From Amycolatopsis oliviviridis (lineage in GTDB: Bacteria; Actinomycetota; Actinomycetes; Mycobacteriales; Pseudonocardiaceae), in NCBI RefSeq assembly GCF_014654365.1, contig NZ_BNAY01000001.1, forward strand, positions 806,001-870,000: a stretch of DNA of 64,000 bases. Direction: 5' to 3'. Position 1 is the stretch's first letter. The number at the start of each line of letters is the position of its first letter. Below, one piece after another: positions 8,517 through 17,562 of this stretch. The notes below the pieces were generated by a model. It searched no databases and had not been told where the DNA came from. It saw nothing but the letters and a program-made list of their open reading frames with translations. A program made the position numbers and the translations under genes.

Positions 8517-9995
8517 TTAGAGACGGTAGATGGTCAGCGCGCTGGGGCGCGACCGGAACAGGAAGTCGTTGCCGAGCGGGCCGACCTCGCCGTCGGTGGC
8601 GACGCGGCGGTTGCCGTTGAGCAGCCGGACGTGCAGCTCCGGGACGTCGAGTTCCTGGTAGACGTGGCTGGCGTTGAGGCTGTTCGTGATCGTCGCGAGG
8701 ATGAACCGCGCCCGCGAGTAGGGCAAGTCGGCTCGCAGGTAGCGGACGTCGAGGAGGCCGGTGTCGAGTGCCGGCCGGTGCGAGGGCGCGAACCCCTTCG
8801 GTGAGTAGGTCCCGTTGCCGACGAACAGCAGCCAGATGCTGGTGTTCTTGCCGTTGAGGGTCACTTCGAGCGGTTTCGCGCGCCGGAGGGTCCGGGCGAG
8901 CGCGATCGCCGCGGACGGCCACTTCGGATGCCGCTTCTGCAGCTTTTCCCTGATCCGCACCATTTCCGGGTAGCCGCCGAGGCTGGCGGTGTTGACGAAG
9001 TAGCGGTGGTCATCGTCGTCGTTGATCTCGACCTCGCCGAGGTCGACACCGACGGCGTTGCCCGCTTCGGTGGCGGCGTCCGCGTCGGGCATCGAGCGCA
9101 TGCCGACGTCGCGGGCGAAGTGATTGAGGGTGCCCGCCGGGATGAGCGCGAGCGGGAGGTCGTGGTCGGCCGCGACGGCGGCCACCGCGGCGACCGTCCC
9201 GTCCCCGCCGGCGACACCGAGCGCGCGCACCGTGTCGTCGCGGGCGGCGATCTCGTCGCAGAGCTGTTCGCGCAGGTCCCGCTTCGAGTCCGGGTACAGG
9301 ATGGTGGCCTTGGGCCAGGCGAAGCGGGCTTCCTCGGTCGGGTCCTGGCCGTCGATCCCGGAATGCGGGTTGACCAGGACGAGCATGTCTTCGCCGTCGC
9401 GCATTTCGGGTGCTTCGGCGGTGTGCGCGGTGCGGCCGGGGACGTCGGGGTTCAGCGGCCACCAGTGCCGCGTCAGCAGGCCCGCGCCGACACCGATGCC
9501 GATTCCGACGCCGACGTCACTGGGCCAGTGGACGCCGGTGTGGACCCGGGAATAGGCGACGGCGGCGGCCAGCGGCACGAGGGCCGCGCCCGCTTTGGGT
9601 GATTCCATCGCGACGGCCGTGACGAAGGCGGCCGCCGACGCCGAGTGCCCGGACGGGAACGACGACGAGGTCGGGCGCCGGACGAGACGCCGGTGCACGG
9701 GAACCTCCTCGGCCGCGGGACGGCGGCGGGGGAACAGCGGCTTGCCGATCAGGTTCGCCGCGGCGCTCGCCCCGGCGATGGCGGCCACGCCGCGGAGCGC
9801 GCCCCGGCGTGTCGGGCCCTTCTTCGCCGCGAGGGCGATCGCGACACACCACCAGAGCTTGGATTTGTCGGCACTTTTGGAGAGTGCCGTGATCACGTCG
9901 TCGGCCCTGGTCATCGGCAGCGCGGCACTCCGGGCCATCAGCCGTCTGTCGGTCCGCCCGACCTTACGGAAAGGGCGCTTGAGCTGCTTTAACAC
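8517..9995 (-). CDS. PAP2 phosphatase-diacylglycerol kinase fusion
   Basis: The 492-residue protein joins two lipid enzymes. Residues about 30-200 form a PAP2 phosphatase with all three signature motifs: [14 protein letters not shown] and [12 protein letters not shown]. Residues about 220-490 form a diacylglycerol/sphingosine kinase catalytic domain with GGDGTV and [14 protein letters not shown]. It could remove phosphate from a lipid and transfer phosphate to another, at the membrane. Start: GTG 9995 after GGGGAA; an in-frame ATG at 10025 is an alternative. It reads away from pafA, with which it shares the promoter region. Confidence 0.88.
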   Translation of the reverse strand: MLKQLKRPFRKVGRTDRRLMARSAALPMTRADDVITALSKSADKSKLWWCVAIALAAKKGPTRRGALRGVAAIAGASAAANLIGKPLFPRRRPAAEEVPVHRRLVRRPTSSSFPSGHSASAAAFVTAVAMESPKAGAALVPLAAAVAYSRVHTGVHWPSDVGVGIGIGVGAGLLTRHWWPLNPDVPGRTAHTAEAPEMRDGEDMLVLVNPHSGIDGQDPTEEARFAWPKATILYPDSKRDLREQLCDEIAARDDTVRALGVAGGDGTVAAVAAVAADHDLPLALIPAGTLNHFARDVGMRSMPDADAATEAGNAVGVDLGEVEINDDDDHRYFVNTASLGGYPEMVRIREKLQKRHPKWPSAAIALARTLRRAKPLEVTLNGKNTSIWLLFVGNGTYSPKGFAPSHRPALDTGLLDVRYLRADLPYSRARFILATITNSLNASHVYQELDVPELHVRLLNGNRRVATDGEVGPLGNDFLFRSRPSALTIYRL

Positions 9996-10142
9996 GGGTT
10001 CCCCACTTCCGGTCCGGGCCGTCATGTGCGTGGTACCCGATCGGGACTTCCCGCACACCTTTCACCGAATGCAACGTACCGACCGCGTGTCGACGCCCGA
10101 ACGGCGCACCTTCAGTGGGTCCTCACCGCCTACTCTGGTGGG

Positions 10143-11501
10143 ATGCAGCGGCGGATCTTTGGCATCGAGACCGAGTTCGGGGTGACGTGCACCTTTCACG
10201 GGCAACGCAGGCTCTCCCCGGACGAAGTGGCGCGTTACCTGTTTCGGCGTGTCGTGTCCTGGGGGCGTTCCTCGAACGTCTTCCTGTCGAACGGCTCGCG
10301 GCTCTACCTCGACGTGGGCTCCCACCCGGAGTACGCGACGGCGGAATGCGACGACCTCGTCCAGCTCGTCACGCATGACAAGGCCGGTGAGCGGATCCTC
10401 GAGGACCTCCTGGTCGACGCCGAGCGGCGGCTGGCGGACGAGGGCATCGGCGGCGACATCTTCCTGTTCAAGAACAACACCGACTCGGCGGGCAACTCCT
10501 ACGGCTGTCACGAGAACTACCTCGTGACCCGTGCCGGGGAGTTCTCGCGGATCGCCGACGTGCTGCTGCCGTTCCTGGTGACCCGGCAGCTGATCTGCGG
10601 TGCGGGCAAGGTGCTGCAGACACCGCGCGGCGCGGTGTACTGCCTGTCCCAGCGGGCGGAACACATCTGGGAAGGCGTCTCCAGCGCCACCACGCGCTCG
10701 CGGCCGATCATCAACACCCGCGACGAGCCGCACGCCGACGCCGAGCGCTACCGGCGCCTGCACGTGATCGTCGGCGACTCGAACATGGCCGAACCGACCA
10801 CGATGCTCAAGGTCGGGTCGGCGAACCTGGTGCTGGAGATGATCGAGGCCGGCGTCCAGTTCCGCGACTTCACCCTGGACAACCCGATAAGGGCCATCCG
10901 CGAGATCAGCCACGACCTCACCGGCCGTCGCCAGGTGCGGCTCGCCGGCGGTCGCGAGGCGTCCGCGCTGGACATCCAGCGCGAGTACCACGCTCGCGCC
11001 GTCCAGCACGTCAAGGAGACCGGCTCGTCGCCGCAGTCGGAGCGCGTCGTGGAGCTGTGGGGCCGGGCCCTGGAGGCGGTGGAGCAGCAGGACTTCAGCA
11101 AGATCGACACCGAGATCGACTGGGCGATCAAGCACCGGCTGGTCGAGCGCTACCGCAACAAGCACGACCTCGACCTGTCGAGCCCGCGGATCGCCCAGCT
11201 CGACCTGGCCTACCACGACATCCGGCGTGGCCGCGGCATCTTCGACCTGCTGCAGCGCAAGGGCCTCGTGCGCCGCGTGACCGACGACGGCGAGATCGAA
11301 CTGGCCAAGGACACCCCGCCGCAGACCACGCGGGCGAAGCTGCGCGGTGACTTCATCGCCGCCGCGCAGGCCGCCGGACGCGACTTCACCGTGGACTGGG
11401 TGCACCTGAAGCTGAACGACCAGGCCCAGCGGACCGTACTGTGCAAGGACCCGTTCCGCTCGGTGGACGAACGGGTCGAAAGGCTCATTTCCTCGCTCTG
11501 A
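10143..11501 (+). CDS. pafA: Pup-protein ligase PafA
   Basis: PafA activates the C-terminal glutamate of Pup with ATP and joins it to a lysine of the target protein. The 452-residue product has exactly the length of the mycobacterial enzyme. The signature N-terminus [16 protein letters not shown] carries the catalytic-base region, followed by [19 protein letters not shown] (Mg/ATP) and [21 protein letters not shown]. It is paralogous to Dop in the same window. I chose ATG 10143; the upstream extension has no similarity to the family. Unlike many genomes it is not next to prcA: a three-gene insert of about 3.5 kb lies between them. A hairpin follows the stop. Confidence 0.96.
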   Translation: MQRRIFGIETEFGVTCTFHGQRRLSPDEVARYLFRRVVSWGRSSNVFLSNGSRLYLDVGSHPEYATAECDDLVQLVTHDKAGERILEDLLVDAERRLADEGIGGDIFLFKNNTDSAGNSYGCHENYLVTRAGEFSRIADVLLPFLVTRQLICGAGKVLQTPRGAVYCLSQRAEHIWEGVSSATTRSRPIINTRDEPHADAERYRRLHVIVGDSNMAEPTTMLKVGSANLVLEMIEAGVQFRDFTLDNPIRAIREISHDLTGRRQVRLAGGREASALDIQREYHARAVQHVKETGSSPQSERVVELWGRALEAVEQQDFSKIDTEIDWAIKHRLVERYRNKHDLDLSSPRIAQLDLAYHDIRRGRGIFDLLQRKGLVRRVTDDGEIELAKDTPPQTTRAKLRGDFIAAAQAAGRDFTVDWVHLKLNDQAQRTVLCKDPFRSVDERVERLISSL

Positions 11502-11507
11502 ATTACT

Positions 11508-11558
11508 CCGTGAAGGCCATCCTGGAAGGCTCTGTGGCCTCTAGGGTGGCCTTCACGG
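11508..11558. repeat. Intergenic hairpin, GTGAAGGCC family (copy 3)
   Basis: Arms 11508-11529 and 11538-11558 share the edge CCGTGAAGGCCA and pair imperfectly, with at least one G-T position that would be a G-U pair in RNA. It begins seven bases after the pafA stop and ends 23 bases before the next start, so it is likely a terminator or attenuator between the two genes. Confidence 0.7.
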
Positions 11559-11581
11559 ATCTTCGAGGGAGAGGTGCGCCG

Positions 11582-12625
11582 ATGCGCCGTGCGTTGCTGG
11601 TCCTGCTGGGAGCGGTCGTCCCGTTGGCGTTCCCCGGCGTCGCGCACGCCGCACCGGAATGCCCCGATCCCGCGTGGACGGAGACCCCGACGGGCACGGA
11701 CGCGCAGTTGCGCGGGCTCTCCGCGGTGGATTCCCGGACGGCGTGGGTCAGCGGCAGCAGGGGCACCATCCTGCGCACCACCGACCGCGGCCGCACCTGG
11801 AAGCCGGTCGCCCCGGCGGGCACCGAGGCCCTCGACTTCCGCGACATCGAGGCCTTCGATGCCGACCACGCGGTCGCTCTGTCCATCGGGCCGGGCGACG
11901 CGTCCCGGATCTACCGCACCGACAACGGCGGCAAGAGCTGGCGACTGTCCTTCCAGAACAGTGACCCGGCCGCGTTCTACGACTGTGTCGCGTTCTTCGA
12001 CCACCGGCGGGGCCTCGCGATGAGCGACCCGGTGGACGGCAAGTTCCGGTTGCAGTCCACTTCGGACGGCGGCCGCACCTGGACGGCCGTGCCCGCCGAG
12101 GGCATGGTCCCCGCGCTCGACGGCGAGTTCGGGTTCGCCGCCAGCGGCCAATGCCTCACCACGGCGGGCCCGCGCGACGCCTGGATCGCCACCGGCGGCG
12201 GGGCCCGCGCGCGCGTCCTGCACTCCGGCGACGGCGGGAAGACCTGGGAAGCCGCCGACACCCCGCTGCTCAGTGGCGCCTCCGCCGGGGTCTTCTCGGT
12301 GATGTTCCGGGATCCGCGGCACGGCGTGGCCATCGGCGGCGACTACGCGGCGCCGAACGCGCCCGGCCCGGCGGTCGCGCTGAGCGCGGACAAGGGACGC
12401 ACCTGGCGGACGCCGCCGCAGGCCCCGGTCGGCTACCGGTCCGGGCTGGCGTGGCTGGGGAACGCGGTCATCGCCGTCGGCCCCGGCGGGAGCGACCTGA
12501 GCCCGGACGGCGGACGGCACTGGAAGTCGTTCGACACCGGCTCCCTGGACTCGGTCGACTGCGCTCGCGGCGCGTGCTGGGCGAGCGGGGCCAAGGGAAG
12601 GGCCGCCCGGCTCGCCGGGTACTAA
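11582..12625 (+). CDS. Secreted beta-propeller protein with Asp-box repeats
   Basis: The 347-residue product has a signal peptide (MRRALLVLLGAVVPLAFPGVAHA, cleavage after AHA) and at least five Asp-box-like repeats: TDRGRTW, TDNGGKSW, SDGGRTW, GDGGKTW and DGGRHW. This pattern defines the Ycf48/sialidase-like seven-bladed propellers. Proteins of this kind are often annotated as photosystem assembly or oxidoreductase, but no catalytic residues can be named here and a photosynthetic role is excluded by the organism. Start: ATG 11582 after GAGGGAGAGG. Role: an extracellular scaffold or binding protein; the ligand is unknown. Confidence 0.8.
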   Translation: MRRALLVLLGAVVPLAFPGVAHAAPECPDPAWTETPTGTDAQLRGLSAVDSRTAWVSGSRGTILRTTDRGRTWKPVAPAGTEALDFRDIEAFDADHAVALSIGPGDASRIYRTDNGGKSWRLSFQNSDPAAFYDCVAFFDHRRGLAMSDPVDGKFRLQSTSDGGRTWTAVPAEGMVPALDGEFGFAASGQCLTTAGPRDAWIATGGGARARVLHSGDGGKTWEAADTPLLSGASAGVFSVMFRDPRHGVAIGGDYAAPNAPGPAVALSADKGRTWRTPPQAPVGYRSGLAWLGNAVIAVGPGGSDLSPDGGRHWKSFDTGSLDSVDCARGACWASGAKGRAARLAGY

Positions 12626-12637
12626 GCTCGAAGGACC

Positions 12638-12979
12638 ATGACCGCACACGCGCGACCCGTTCCGGAGACCACCGAGCAGCTGGTCGAGGTGCTCAAGGCG
12701 CTCGCCAACCCGATCCGGCTCCAGGTGCTCGGCTGGCTGCGTGAACCGGACCGGCATTTCCCGCCGGAGAGGGCGATCGCCGACCAGAACGAGGTCGGCG
12801 TCTGCGTCAGCCACCTCCAGGAGAAGCTGGGGCTCGCGCAGTCGACGGTGTCGGCGTACATGGCGTTGCTGCAGCGCGCCGGGCTGGTCCAGTCCACCCG
12901 GGTGGGGAAGTGGACGCACTACCGCCGTGACGAACAGCGGATCGCCCGGCTCATCGACCTGCTGGGACGTTCCATCTGA
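12638..12979 (+). CDS. ArsR-family transcriptional regulator
   Basis: The 113-residue product is a dimeric winged-helix repressor. The recognition region is LGLAQSTVSAYMALLQRAGLVQSTRVGKWTHYRRDE. Only one cysteine (EVGVCVSHL) is present, so the classic CVC metal site is not there and the signal is probably not arsenic or a thiol-bound metal. It starts 12 bases after the propeller gene and is followed by a palindrome and then a luciferase-like oxidoreductase on the same strand; that oxidoreductase is the likely target. Confidence 0.85.
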   Translation: MTAHARPVPETTEQLVEVLKALANPIRLQVLGWLREPDRHFPPERAIADQNEVGVCVSHLQEKLGLAQSTVSAYMALLQRAGLVQSTRVGKWTHYRRDEQRIARLIDLLGRSI

Positions 12980-12990
12980 GCCTCGGGAAT

Positions 12991-13022
12991 AACATATCGA
13001 GAATCTGCGATACTTCGATATG
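12991..13022. promoter_or_regulatory. Operator palindrome before oxidoreductase gene
   Basis: Perfect 9-base arms ACATATCGA (12991-12999) and TCGATATGT (13014-13022) are separated by 14 bases in an otherwise GC-rich region. It lies 27 bases upstream of the following start and directly after the ArsR gene, so it is a good candidate for the ArsR binding site. Confidence 0.6.
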
Positions 13023-13048
13023 TAGGACTCGACCTGAGGAGAAGACAG

Positions 13049-13909
13049 ATGGAACTGGGGCGTTTCGGGATCTGGACGTTCGACTTCGAGGACCAGCCCG
13101 CGAGCATGCTGCGGGATTCGGTGCGAGAGCTGGAAGAACTCGGCTGGCCCGCGATCTGGATCCCGGAGCGAGACGGACGTGAAGCGCTGACCCACGCCGG
13201 GTTCCTGCTCGCGTCCACCGAACGCCTCGCGGTGGTCAACGGGATCGCGCGGATCGGATCCCGCGGTGCGCGCTGGACCCGCGGCGCGGCGGTCCTGCTG
13301 GCCGACGCCTATCCGGACCGGCATGTCCTGGGGCTCGGCTTCGGCGGGGCGCAGCCCGGCGTGAAGCCACTGGAAGCGATGAACGACTACCTCGACGAAC
13401 TCGACGCGGTCACCAGTGCGAACCCGCTGCCCGCCGCGCCGATGCGGCGGCTGCTGGCCGCGTACGGGCCGAAGATGCTCGAACTGGCCCGCGACCGGTC
13501 CGAGGGCGCGCACACGTATCACGTGACGGTGTCGCACACGGCCCAGGCGAGGGAAGTGCTGGGGGAGAAGGCCTTCCTCGGTGTCGAGCACGCCGTGCTG
13601 TTCGAGACCGACTCGGGCAAGGCGCGCGAGATCGCGCGCGAACACCTGCACGGGTACCTGACGTCAAAGTACAACGTCGCCAAGTTCCTCCGCCTCGGCT
13701 ACACCGAAGCCGACATCGACGGCGGGCGCGGCAGCGACCGGCTCGTCGACGATCTCGTGTTCTGGGGCGATCTCGACACCGTCACCGCGAAACTGCACGG
13801 GCATCTCGACGCCGGTGCCGACCACGTCGGTGTCCAGGTCATCGGCGTCCGGCCCGGAGAGTCGGCCATGCCGCACTGGCGGCGGCTGGCCGGCTCCCTG
13901 CTGTCCTGA
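13049..13909 (+). CDS. F420-dependent luciferase-like oxidoreductase
   Basis: The 286-residue product is a TIM-barrel flavin/F420 oxidoreductase of the luciferase-like monooxygenase superfamily. Conserved features include MELGRFGIWTF at the N-terminus, ELGWPAIWIPER, and GLGFGGAQPG near residues 95-105. The actinobacterial subgroup uses the deazaflavin F420 as hydride donor. It is preceded by the ArsR-type operator and by GAGGAGAAGACAG as the ribosome site. It converges on the SDR gene, whose stop lies four bases beyond its own. Substrate unknown. Confidence 0.85.
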   Translation: MELGRFGIWTFDFEDQPASMLRDSVRELEELGWPAIWIPERDGREALTHAGFLLASTERLAVVNGIARIGSRGARWTRGAAVLLADAYPDRHVLGLGFGGAQPGVKPLEAMNDYLDELDAVTSANPLPAAPMRRLLAAYGPKMLELARDRSEGAHTYHVTVSHTAQAREVLGEKAFLGVEHAVLFETDSGKAREIAREHLHGYLTSKYNVAKFLRLGYTEADIDGGRGSDRLVDDLVFWGDLDTVTAKLHGHLDAGADHVGVQVIGVRPGESAMPHWRRLAGSLLS

Positions 13910-13912
13910 CCG

Positions 13913-14611
13913 CTAGCGGACCTGGCCGGTCGGCCGGACCACGATCTCGTTGACGTCGACCGAGGGCGGCTGCTCCAGCGCGTAGAGCACCGCCCTCGCG
14001 ATGTCGTCGGGTTCGAGTTTCGGCTTGGACTTCGAGTCCTCGGGGATCATCGAGGTGTCGACGAGGCCCGGCTGGACGACGGTGACCCTCACGCCGGTGC
14101 CGATGGCTTCCTCTCGGATGGAGCCCGCCAGTCCGGTCACCGCCCATTTCGTCGCCGAGTAGAGGTTTCCCGGCCGGTGGTAGCGCCCGGCGACCGAACC
14201 GGTGAGCACGAGGTGCCCCTTCGATTCCGCCAGCGACGGCAGGGTCGCCCGCGCGGTGAGAGCGGTGCCGTAGACGTTCGTCAGCACCATGTCCCGCCAC
14301 TGTTCGGGATCCGCGCCGCCGTCGCCGAAGAACGAGACCACCACGCTCTGTCCCGCGTTGGCGAACACCGCGTCCAGCCCGCCGAACGTCTTCTTCACCG
14401 TCTCCACGGCGGTGGACAGCGACTCCCAGTCGGTGACGTCCGCCGCGAGCGCGAGGGCGCGGTCCTCGCCGAATTCGGCGACGAGGGGGAGCAGCGCCTC
14501 GCGGTCGCGGGAGAGCAGCGCCAGCCGGAACCCGGCGGCCGCGGCCCGGCGTGCGGTGGCCTCGCCGAGGCCGCGGGAAGCGCCGGTGATCAGCAGTACT
14601 CGATCGTTCAT
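13913..14611 (-). CDS. Short-chain dehydrogenase/reductase
   Basis: This is an NAD(P)H-dependent oxidoreductase with a Rossmann fold, 232 residues. Seen motifs: TGASRGLG for cofactor binding, NAGQ, a Ser in the strand LTGSVAG, and the catalytic YSATK. The sequence VVQPGLVDTSM follows as in classical SDRs. Its start overlaps the stop of the upstream SRPBCC gene by four bases (ATGA), so the two are translationally coupled. The substrate cannot be predicted. Confidence 0.88.
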   Translation of the reverse strand: MNDRVLLITGASRGLGEATARRAAAAGFRLALLSRDREALLPLVAEFGEDRALALAADVTDWESLSTAVETVKKTFGGLDAVFANAGQSVVVSFFGDGGADPEQWRDMVLTNVYGTALTARATLPSLAESKGHLVLTGSVAGRYHRPGNLYSATKWAVTGLAGSIREEAIGTGVRVTVVQPGLVDTSMIPEDSKSKPKLEPDDIARAVLYALEQPPSVDVNEIVVRPTGQVR

Positions 14612-15060
14612 GCCTCCAAAGTAGGCGGCGTGTAGGTCTCCCACGCGGGCACCGGTTCGCCGGCGAGGGCGGCGCCCAGCCGGTCCAGGTAGAAGTGCCA
14701 TCCCTTGGCGATGTCCGAGGTGTCCCAATCGGGCCGGGGCATCCGGTGCACGAAGTCGAGCACCGTTCCGTCGCCGTGCGGGGTCAGGGTCAGCTCCACC
14801 TGCCAGATCGGCTCGCCGGTGTTGTGCAGATCCATGGCAAGGCGTTTCGGCGGATCGCATTCGCGGATGACGGCGGGAGCCGGTTCGGAGCCCTCCTCGG
14901 CGGTCATCGAGAGCATGATCGTGTTACCGATCCCGGTCTCGCCCGTCCACGTACCGATCCAGCGAGCCGTGCGATCGGATTCGGTGAGCGCCGACCAGAC
15001 GTCTTCGATCGGGTCCGGATACTCGCGCCGGAGTTCGATCCGGGTCTCCTTGTTGTCCAT
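14608..15060 (-). CDS. SRPBCC (AHSA1-like) domain protein
   Basis: The 150-residue product is a START-like lipid/ligand-binding domain of the AHSA1 group, recognised from RREYPDPIEDVWSALTESDRTARWIG, the mid-strand CDPPKRLAMDL, and the C-terminal GWHFYLDRLGAAL. Such proteins bind hydrophobic small molecules or assist stress responses. It is the first gene of a two-gene operon with the SDR downstream. A divergent promoter is not evident because the gene upstream is on the same strand 37 bases away. Confidence 0.82.
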   Translation of the reverse strand: MDNKETRIELRREYPDPIEDVWSALTESDRTARWIGTWTGETGIGNTIMLSMTAEEGSEPAPAVIRECDPPKRLAMDLHNTGEPIWQVELTLTPHGDGTVLDFVHRMPRPDWDTSDIAKGWHFYLDRLGAALAGEPVPAWETYTPPTLEA

Positions 15061-15097
15061 ATCGCGAAGATAACCGGAGACTTAATTAAGCGTCAAC

Positions 15098-16036
15098 TTA
15101 TTCTTCGGTCAGGACCAGCCGGCCGCGAAGCCCGCCCTCGGCCAGTCGCTCGTGCGCTTTCACCGCTTCGGTCAAGGGCAGGGTGTCCGCGACCCGGAGC
15201 GCGAGCGCGCCGTCGTCGGCCAAGGACACCAGTCCGGCCAGCGCGGCGCCGTCCGCGCGGATCCAGACGTGCTCGACCCTGATGTCACGCAAGGGAATCG
15301 GAGCCGCCCCGGCCGCGAAGACCACGAACCGGCCTCGGTTCGCGACGGCGTCCAACGCTTCGAGCCCGAGCAACGCCGTGTCCAGTGCTGCGTCCGCGCC
15401 GCCGGGGACCACCGCTCGCACCCGGTCGCCCAGGAAGTCGCCACGAGGGACGAAAACCTCCGCGCCGAAGGACCGGACCAGTGCTTCGTCCGCAGGCCCG
15501 GCGACCGCCACCACGCGGAAACCACGTGCCTTCGCCAAAGCGACCGCGTAGCCGCCGACAGCGCCCGCCGCGCCGGTCACCAGGATCGTCGCTCCCGGCG
15601 GCAGGTCGAGCTGATCGAGCGCCTGCGTCGCGGTGAGCCCGTTCAGCGGCAGAGTCGCGGCTTCCGCAAGGGACGCGTTACGCGGGGCGGCGGCAATCAC
15701 GGAGGCGTCGAGGACGACGAACTCCGCGTAGGTGCCGAGCGCGGCCGACGGCCGGTCTCGCAAGCCGATCACGGCGTCGCCCACGGTGAACCAGGTGACG
15801 CCCTCGCCCACCGCGTCGACGGTCCCGGCCACGTCCCAGCCGATCCCGAGTACGGCACGCGGCGGGATGATCCCCGCCTCGGTCAGGAAACCCGATCTGG
15901 TGGCGGCGTCGACCGGGTTGACCGCGGCCGCCGCCACCTTCAGCCGGACCTGGCCGATCCCCGGCACGGGCACCGGCTGCTCGGTGAACTCCAGGACCTC
16001 GGGTCCGCCGAACCGGCGGACCACCACTGCGCGCAT
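15098..16036 (-). CDS. NADPH:quinone oxidoreductase (zinc-free MDR)
   Basis: The 312-residue product is a medium-chain reductase: N-terminal GroES-like domain (MRAVVVRRFGGPEVLEF, then VNPVDAATRSG) and a Rossmann domain with ILVTGAAGAVGGYAV near residues 145-160. No zinc-binding cysteine cluster is seen, as expected for quinone-oxidoreductase-like members. It is divergent from an HxlR regulator, a pairing that is common for quinone or electrophile responses. Start: ATG 16036 after a GGAGGA ribosome site. Confidence 0.88.
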   Translation of the reverse strand: MRAVVVRRFGGPEVLEFTEQPVPVPGIGQVRLKVAAAAVNPVDAATRSGFLTEAGIIPPRAVLGIGWDVAGTVDAVGEGVTWFTVGDAVIGLRDRPSAALGTYAEFVVLDASVIAAAPRNASLAEAATLPLNGLTATQALDQLDLPPGATILVTGAAGAVGGYAVALAKARGFRVVAVAGPADEALVRSFGAEVFVPRGDFLGDRVRAVVPGGADAALDTALLGLEALDAVANRGRFVVFAAGAAPIPLRDIRVEHVWIRADGAALAGLVSLADDGALALRVADTLPLTEAVKAHERLAEGGLRGRLVLTEE

Positions 16037-16100
16037 CGTTCTCCTCCAAGGTGTCGTTCCCCGGCGAACGTATGGGGAGTTACTCTCCATCGGGAAGTAC

Positions 16101-16114
16101 GCACCTCGAGGTGC
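16101..16114. promoter_or_regulatory. Palindrome between quinone reductase and HxlR genes
   Basis: GCACCTC-GAGGTGC is a perfect 14-base palindrome midway between the two divergent starts. A related GGTACGCGCACC lies 15 bases further on. It is a plausible HxlR binding site, but the evidence is position and symmetry alone. Confidence 0.4.
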
Positions 16115-16140
16115 CCAACCCACGCGGAGGTACGCGCACC

Positions 16141-16572
16141 GTGGTCACGCGCACGGCACAGGAGCGACGGGACGAGGAAAAACGGGCCTACGACGCCTAT
16201 CTCGCGGCCTGCCCGGCACGGAAGCTGCTCGACGAGGTGTCGGGCAAGTGGGTCAGCCTGGTCCTGGTCGCCCTCGGCGACGGGCCCCAGCGCTACAGCG
16301 ATCTCTCCCGCCGGATCGCCGGGGTCAGCCAGAAGATGCTCACGCAGACCTTGCGGACCCTGGAACGGGACGGCCTGCTGACCCGCACCGTCACCGCGTG
16401 CGTGCCGGTCCGCGTCGACTACGAACTGACCGAGCTCGGCCGGAGCCTCCGGCAACTGCTGGCCGGGATCAAGGACTGGGCGGAGACCCGGTTCGACGAG
16501 GTCGAGTCCGCCAGGGATCGTTACGACGCGCGATCGGCGGCTCTCACCATCGGGTCGGACGGCGCGGGCTAG
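16141..16572 (+). CDS. HxlR-family transcriptional regulator
   Basis: The 143-residue product is a MarR-like winged helix of the HxlR type. The family core is present: CPARKLLDEVSGKWVSLVL, then YSDLSRRIAGVSQKMLTQTLRTLERDGLLTRTV, and a wing VRVDYELTELG. A conserved cysteine (in AACPARK) is in the position that senses electrophiles in several HxlR proteins. GTG 16141 is chosen, with GGAGG 10 bases before it; an ATG 90 bases upstream would add an atypical N-terminus. It probably controls the divergent quinone reductase. Confidence 0.85.
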   Translation: MVTRTAQERRDEEKRAYDAYLAACPARKLLDEVSGKWVSLVLVALGDGPQRYSDLSRRIAGVSQKMLTQTLRTLERDGLLTRTVTACVPVRVDYELTELGRSLRQLLAGIKDWAETRFDEVESARDRYDARSAALTIGSDGAG

Positions 16573-16581
16573 GGTAGCCGG

Positions 16582-17562
16582 GTGTCCACCGCACGCGCCG
16601 AACGATTGGTCAACCTGGTCCTGGCCCTGCTGTCCACCCGGCAGTACCTCACCGCCGAGCGGATCCGCGGCATCGTGCCCGGGTACGCCGACGCGGCCAG
16701 CGACGAGGCCTACTTCCGCATGTTCGAGCGCGACAAGACCGAACTGCGCGAACTCGGCATCCCACTGGAGACCGGCCGTAACTCCGCGTTCGACGCGATC
16801 GACGGCTACCGCATCGCGCGCCGCGACTACGAACTCGGCGAAATCGACCTCGCGCCCGACGAGGCGACCGCGGTCGGGCTCGCCGTCCGGCTCTGGGATT
16901 CACCGGAACTGACGGGAGAGGCCCAAGGCGCGCTGGTGAAGCTCCGCGCCGCCGGGGTCGAGGTCGACGATCACGCCCCGACCGTCGTCGAACCGCGCGT
17001 CCGCGCCGAACCGGCGTTCGGCCCGTTGCTCGCCGCCGTCCAGGCCGGGCAGGCGGTGCGCTTCGAATACCGCCGCAGCGGTTCGGCCGAACGCAAGATC
17101 CGCACCCTCGAACCGTGGGGCGTGGTGTCGTGGCGGGGCCGCTGGTACGTCGTCGGCCACGACAGGGACCGTGGCGCGCCGAGGTGTTTCCGGCTCTCGC
17201 GCGTGACCGGGAAGGTCGACGCCTTCGGGGCGACCGGCGTCGTCGAGCGCCCGGAAGGGGTCAACCTGCTGCAGATGGTCTCCGCCAGCAGCAGCGAGGA
17301 CCCGTCCGCGGCGACCACCGCCAGCGTCTGGGTCGCCGACGGCAGGGCCGCCGGGGTCCGCCGCCGGGGCCGGGTGGTCGGCCGCAGCGACGCCGGGGGA
17401 GAAGAAGGCGACCTCGTGGAGATCGAGCTGTACTACCCCGAATCCGCCGCCGACTGGCTGACCGCGCACGGCCCGGACGTCCTCGTCCTCGAACCCGAAG
17501 TCCTCGCGAAGTCGGTCTTCAGCCGTCTCGAAGCCGTCGCGCACGCCGGCGGTGCCCGATGA
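16582..17562 (+). CDS. pafB: WYL-domain activator PafB
   Basis: PafB forms with PafC a heterodimer that activates DNA-damage genes independently of LexA in mycobacteria. The 326-residue product has an N-terminal winged helix (STARAERLVNLVLALLSTRQYLTAERIRG) and a WYL domain with VRFEYRRSGSAERKIRTLEPWGVVSWRGRWYVVGHD, which senses a ligand. The stop overlaps the pafC start by four bases. Placement before tatA-tatC is the same as in mycobacteria. The link to Pup is one of neighbourhood; the name means proteasome accessory factor, but the role is in transcription. Confidence 0.92.
   Translation: MSTARAERLVNLVLALLSTRQYLTAERIRGIVPGYADAASDEAYFRMFERDKTELRELGIPLETGRNSAFDAIDGYRIARRDYELGEIDLAPDEATAVGLAVRLWDSPELTGEAQGALVKLRAAGVEVDDHAPTVVEPRVRAEPAFGPLLAAVQAGQAVRFEYRRSGSAERKIRTLEPWGVVSWRGRWYVVGHDRDRGAPRCFRLSRVTGKVDAFGATGVVERPEGVNLLQMVSASSSEDPSAATTASVWVADGRAAGVRRRGRVVGRSDAGGEEGDLVEIELYYPESAADWLTAHGPDVLVLEPEVLAKSVFSRLEAVAHAGGAR

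Noticed and set aside
10143..11501. pafA as a second dop
   Set aside because: The [10 protein letters not shown] start and the length of 452 residues are those of the ligase; Dop has GTEVEYG and 500 residues.
11210..13651. An 813-residue antisense frame over pafA and the propeller gene
   Set aside because: It is Arg/Gly/Val-rich and has no domain signature, while the opposite strand carries four clear genes. Long antisense frames are common in GC-rich DNA.
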